DNA of 64,000 bases from Pirellulales bacterium. GTDB taxonomy: Bacteria; Planctomycetota; Planctomycetia; Pirellulales; Thermoguttaceae. The DNA lies in the NCBI GenBank assembly GCA_020846145.1, contig JADLEL010000170.1, positions 16,687 through 80,686 on the forward strand, read 5' to 3'. Under the pieces are notes generated by a model. It made no database searches and was not told the origin of the DNA. It saw nothing but the letters and a program-made list of their open reading frames with translations. Every line of letters begins with the position of its first letter. Positions within the stretch are counted from its first letter, which is position 1. This document shows positions 62,750 to 64,000 of the stretch, piece after piece. Made by a program: the position numbers and the translations under genes.

Positions 62750-63421
62750 ATGGAAGTCAAGCTAATCGTTGCGAGCGGCAAAAACCGGGGAAAGGAAATA
62801 TCCCTGCCCGGCCGGCAATTTCTTATCGGTCGAGGCGAGGGATGCCAACTTCGACCCGCCTCCGAGCGGATTAGCCGCAAGCATTGCGCGATCATCGTTG
62901 CCGAAGGCCGGACAATCGTCCGCGATTTGGGCAGCACCAACGGCACCACCGTCAATAAAGAGCGGATTGCGGGCGATCGGGAATTGAAAAACGGCGACAA
63001 GTTGAATGTCGGCGGCGTGCTGGAATTCGAAGTTCAAATCGCGGTCGAGGTGAGCGGCAAGAAAAGCCCGAAGATTCACAGCATTCAAGAAGCCGCCGCG
63101 CGAACGGTCGAAAAGGCCGCGGCCGACGATCTGGACATTACCCAATGGTTGGACGATGCCAATGAAGATATGAAGCCCGTCGATCCCGATCTGAAAAACA
63201 CCTCCTCCATCGACCAGAATTTGGCCGACACCAGCACGATACAACTCCCCAAAGATTCCAAAAAGCAAGAAACGGAAAAACGGGGCGAGGAAAAGGAAAA
63301 AGAAAAGATCCCTCCGGTCAAAGTAGTGGGACAATTCAATCGCCACAAAAAACCCACCGCCGAAAGCAGCGGCGACGCGGCGGACGACATGCTGCGGCAG
63401 TTCTTCGGCCGGAAACGTTGA
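62750..63421 (+). CDS. FHA-domain protein with charged tail
   Basis: The 223-residue protein has an FHA domain in the first 100 residues: FLIGRGEGCQL, ERISRKHCAII and LGSTNGTTVN hold the phospho-Thr-binding residues Arg, Ser and Asn. The remainder is acidic/Lys-rich low complexity and ends with a short helix (DDMLRQFFGRKR). FHA domains bind phosphorylated peptides, so a kinase partner is expected; the nearest kinase in the window is 13 kb away. ATG at 62750 has AGAGACAGAG upstream. Confidence 0.87.
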   Translation: MEVKLIVASGKNRGKEISLPGRQFLIGRGEGCQLRPASERISRKHCAIIVAEGRTIVRDLGSTNGTTVNKERIAGDRELKNGDKLNVGGVLEFEVQIAVEVSGKKSPKIHSIQEAAARTVEKAAADDLDITQWLDDANEDMKPVDPDLKNTSSIDQNLADTSTIQLPKDSKKQETEKRGEEKEKEKIPPVKVVGQFNRHKKPTAESSGDAADDMLRQFFGRKR

Positions 63422-63428
63422 TCGCATC

Positions 63429-63689
63429 ATGAAAGCATCGAACGAATCGAAAAAATCGGCGGCCTTGCTCGGCCTCGGCTTGGACAAGGACGACGATCAA
63501 ACCCGCGTTACGAAGGGCAAAAACTTCCTCCTTTGGGGTGGAAGCAAGGATACGCACGCCGTCATGCAGGAAACGGCCCTCAAAATCAACGAACAACTCG
63601 ATCGCCGCGGTAAATGTTTGGAAGATATCTCCACCAAGGAACTCCGCGATATCTGCAGTGAAGTAAAAAACTCGGTCGGCCGGCCGTAA
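63429..63689 (+). CDS. Small soluble protein of unknown function
   Basis: The 86-residue protein follows the FHA gene by 7 nt and probably shares its transcript. It is charged and helical (AVMQETALKINEQLDRRGKC then LEDISTKELRDICSEVKNSV). I recognise no family. A role together with the FHA protein is inferred from spacing only. Confidence 0.65.
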   Translation: MKASNESKKSAALLGLGLDKDDDQTRVTKGKNFLLWGGSKDTHAVMQETALKINEQLDRRGKCLEDISTKELRDICSEVKNSVGRP

Positions 63690-63780
63690 AGATTACTCTA
63701 TTACTTCACTATCAAGTTTATTCCCGCATCTTTGCTTGGGATATGCCTTATCGTTATTGGTCTTGGTGTGTTTTTCCCGT

Positions 63781-63850
63781 GATTTGTAGAAGCGGCATCT
63801 TGCCGCTTTTGCCTAAAATGCGGCAAGATGCCGCATCTACAATGTTTATG
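63781..63850. repeat. Hairpin repeat R4, copy 2
   Basis: 70 bp identical to 40245-40314. A 20-bp-plus stem of GCGGCATCTTGCCGC-type arms surrounds a short loop. Confidence 0.92.
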
Positions 63851-63890
63851 CCATTAGTTTTTTGGATTGAGGAATTATCCTCAAAGTTTT

Positions 63891-63978
63891 TCGTTTAGCC
63901 CGGAGCCAACGGCGACGGCGGGTGGAGTTTTCCAGTGCCCCTTATGCCCGCCGTCGCCGTTGGCTCCGGGCTAAACGA
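63891..63978. repeat. Palindromic repeat R3, copy 2
   Basis: Same arms as 25928-26014 (TCGTTTAGCCCGGAGCCAAC and complement) around a different 20-bp loop (GTGGAGTTTTCCAGTGCCCC). Confidence 0.9.
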
Positions 63979-64000
63979 TTGGTTGCGGCTACGCCGCGCT

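Larger units (their letters stand above)
63690..64000. other. Right-edge intergenic region with two repeats
   Basis: The region holds R4 copy 2 (63781-63850) and R3 copy 2 (63891-63978); no gene is seen before the window ends. Confidence 0.75.

Overview
The window looks like a chromosomal segment from a planctomycete, probably of the Pirellulales type. The evidence is the combination of families: a BBP7-type outer-membrane barrel protein, a planctomycete-style ECF sigma factor followed by a Ser/Thr kinase with a TPR tail, two very large PEP-CTERM exoproteins, a Spy-like periplasmic protein, GlnRS alongside a decayed GluRS-like copy, and a high GC content with long gene-poor gaps full of palindromic repeats. 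This assignment is inference from gene content; no rRNA, tRNA or CRISPR array was seen.

Layout. 1-6.6 kb: the 3' part of comM, a large exported protein of unknown role, and a dipeptidyl-peptidase IV. 6.7-8.9 kb: a decayed accessory patch (sulfatase remnant, 49-residue Cys-rich mini-gene, HNH endonuclease, IS256-type transposase remnant). 8.9-10.5 kb: ilvH-ilvC. 10.9-13.2 kb: BBP7 protein, a truncated nucleotidyltransferase with a small partner, and an Rrf2 regulator. 13.8-17 kb: rhamnulokinase, a small membrane protein and a sugar-type oxidoreductase. 17.3-20 kb: a BtuFDC-like metallophore/cobalamin importer. 20.3-27.6 kb: a small exported protein, a lipase-like hydrolase, a VOC protein, a MacAB-like exporter (ATPase-adaptor-permease), thpR and a PfkB kinase. 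27.6-28.4 kb: a RAYT transposase between mirrored REP elements. 28.4-30.2 kb: glnS. 30.3-32.2 kb: a compact AT-richer accessory island (HEPN protein, unknown 111-residue protein, Mrr-type nuclease). 32.2-37.4 kb: gltX remnant, CNNM/HlyC-like membrane protein, minimal nucleotidyltransferase pair, and a multidomain lipoprotein. 37.5-41.4 kb: PLP-binding protein, a conserved unknown, an XRE regulator with an operator-like palindrome, a winged-helix protein and a Spy-like protein. 42-44.7 kb: TPR protein and mannonate dehydratase. 44.9-57.1 kb: ECF sigma factor, TPR kinase and two giant PEP-CTERM proteins. 57.3-63.7 kb: a UroD-family enzyme, an NDP-sugar nucleotidyltransferase, a LutA-like protein, an STN-domain protein, a lipoate ligase-like protein, an FHA protein and a small unknown.

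Working together. IlvH and IlvC serve branched-chain amino-acid synthesis. The three importer genes and the three MacAB-like genes are each tightly packed operons on the minus strand. RhaB and UxuA point to use of deoxy- and uronic sugars from algal or plant polysaccharide. The sigma factor, kinase and exported PEP-CTERM proteins are adjacent and co-oriented, which suggests cell-surface signalling and matrix building, but the sequence does not prove a circuit.

The most unusual content is non-coding. At least nine distinct palindromic repeat families fill the gaps, including six copies of a roughly 205-bp nested double hairpin with its own terminal inverted repeats. The best candidates for under-described systems are the HEPN/111-residue protein/Mrr island at 30.3-32.2 kb and the HNH plus Cys-rich mini-protein pair at 7.6-8.4 kb.
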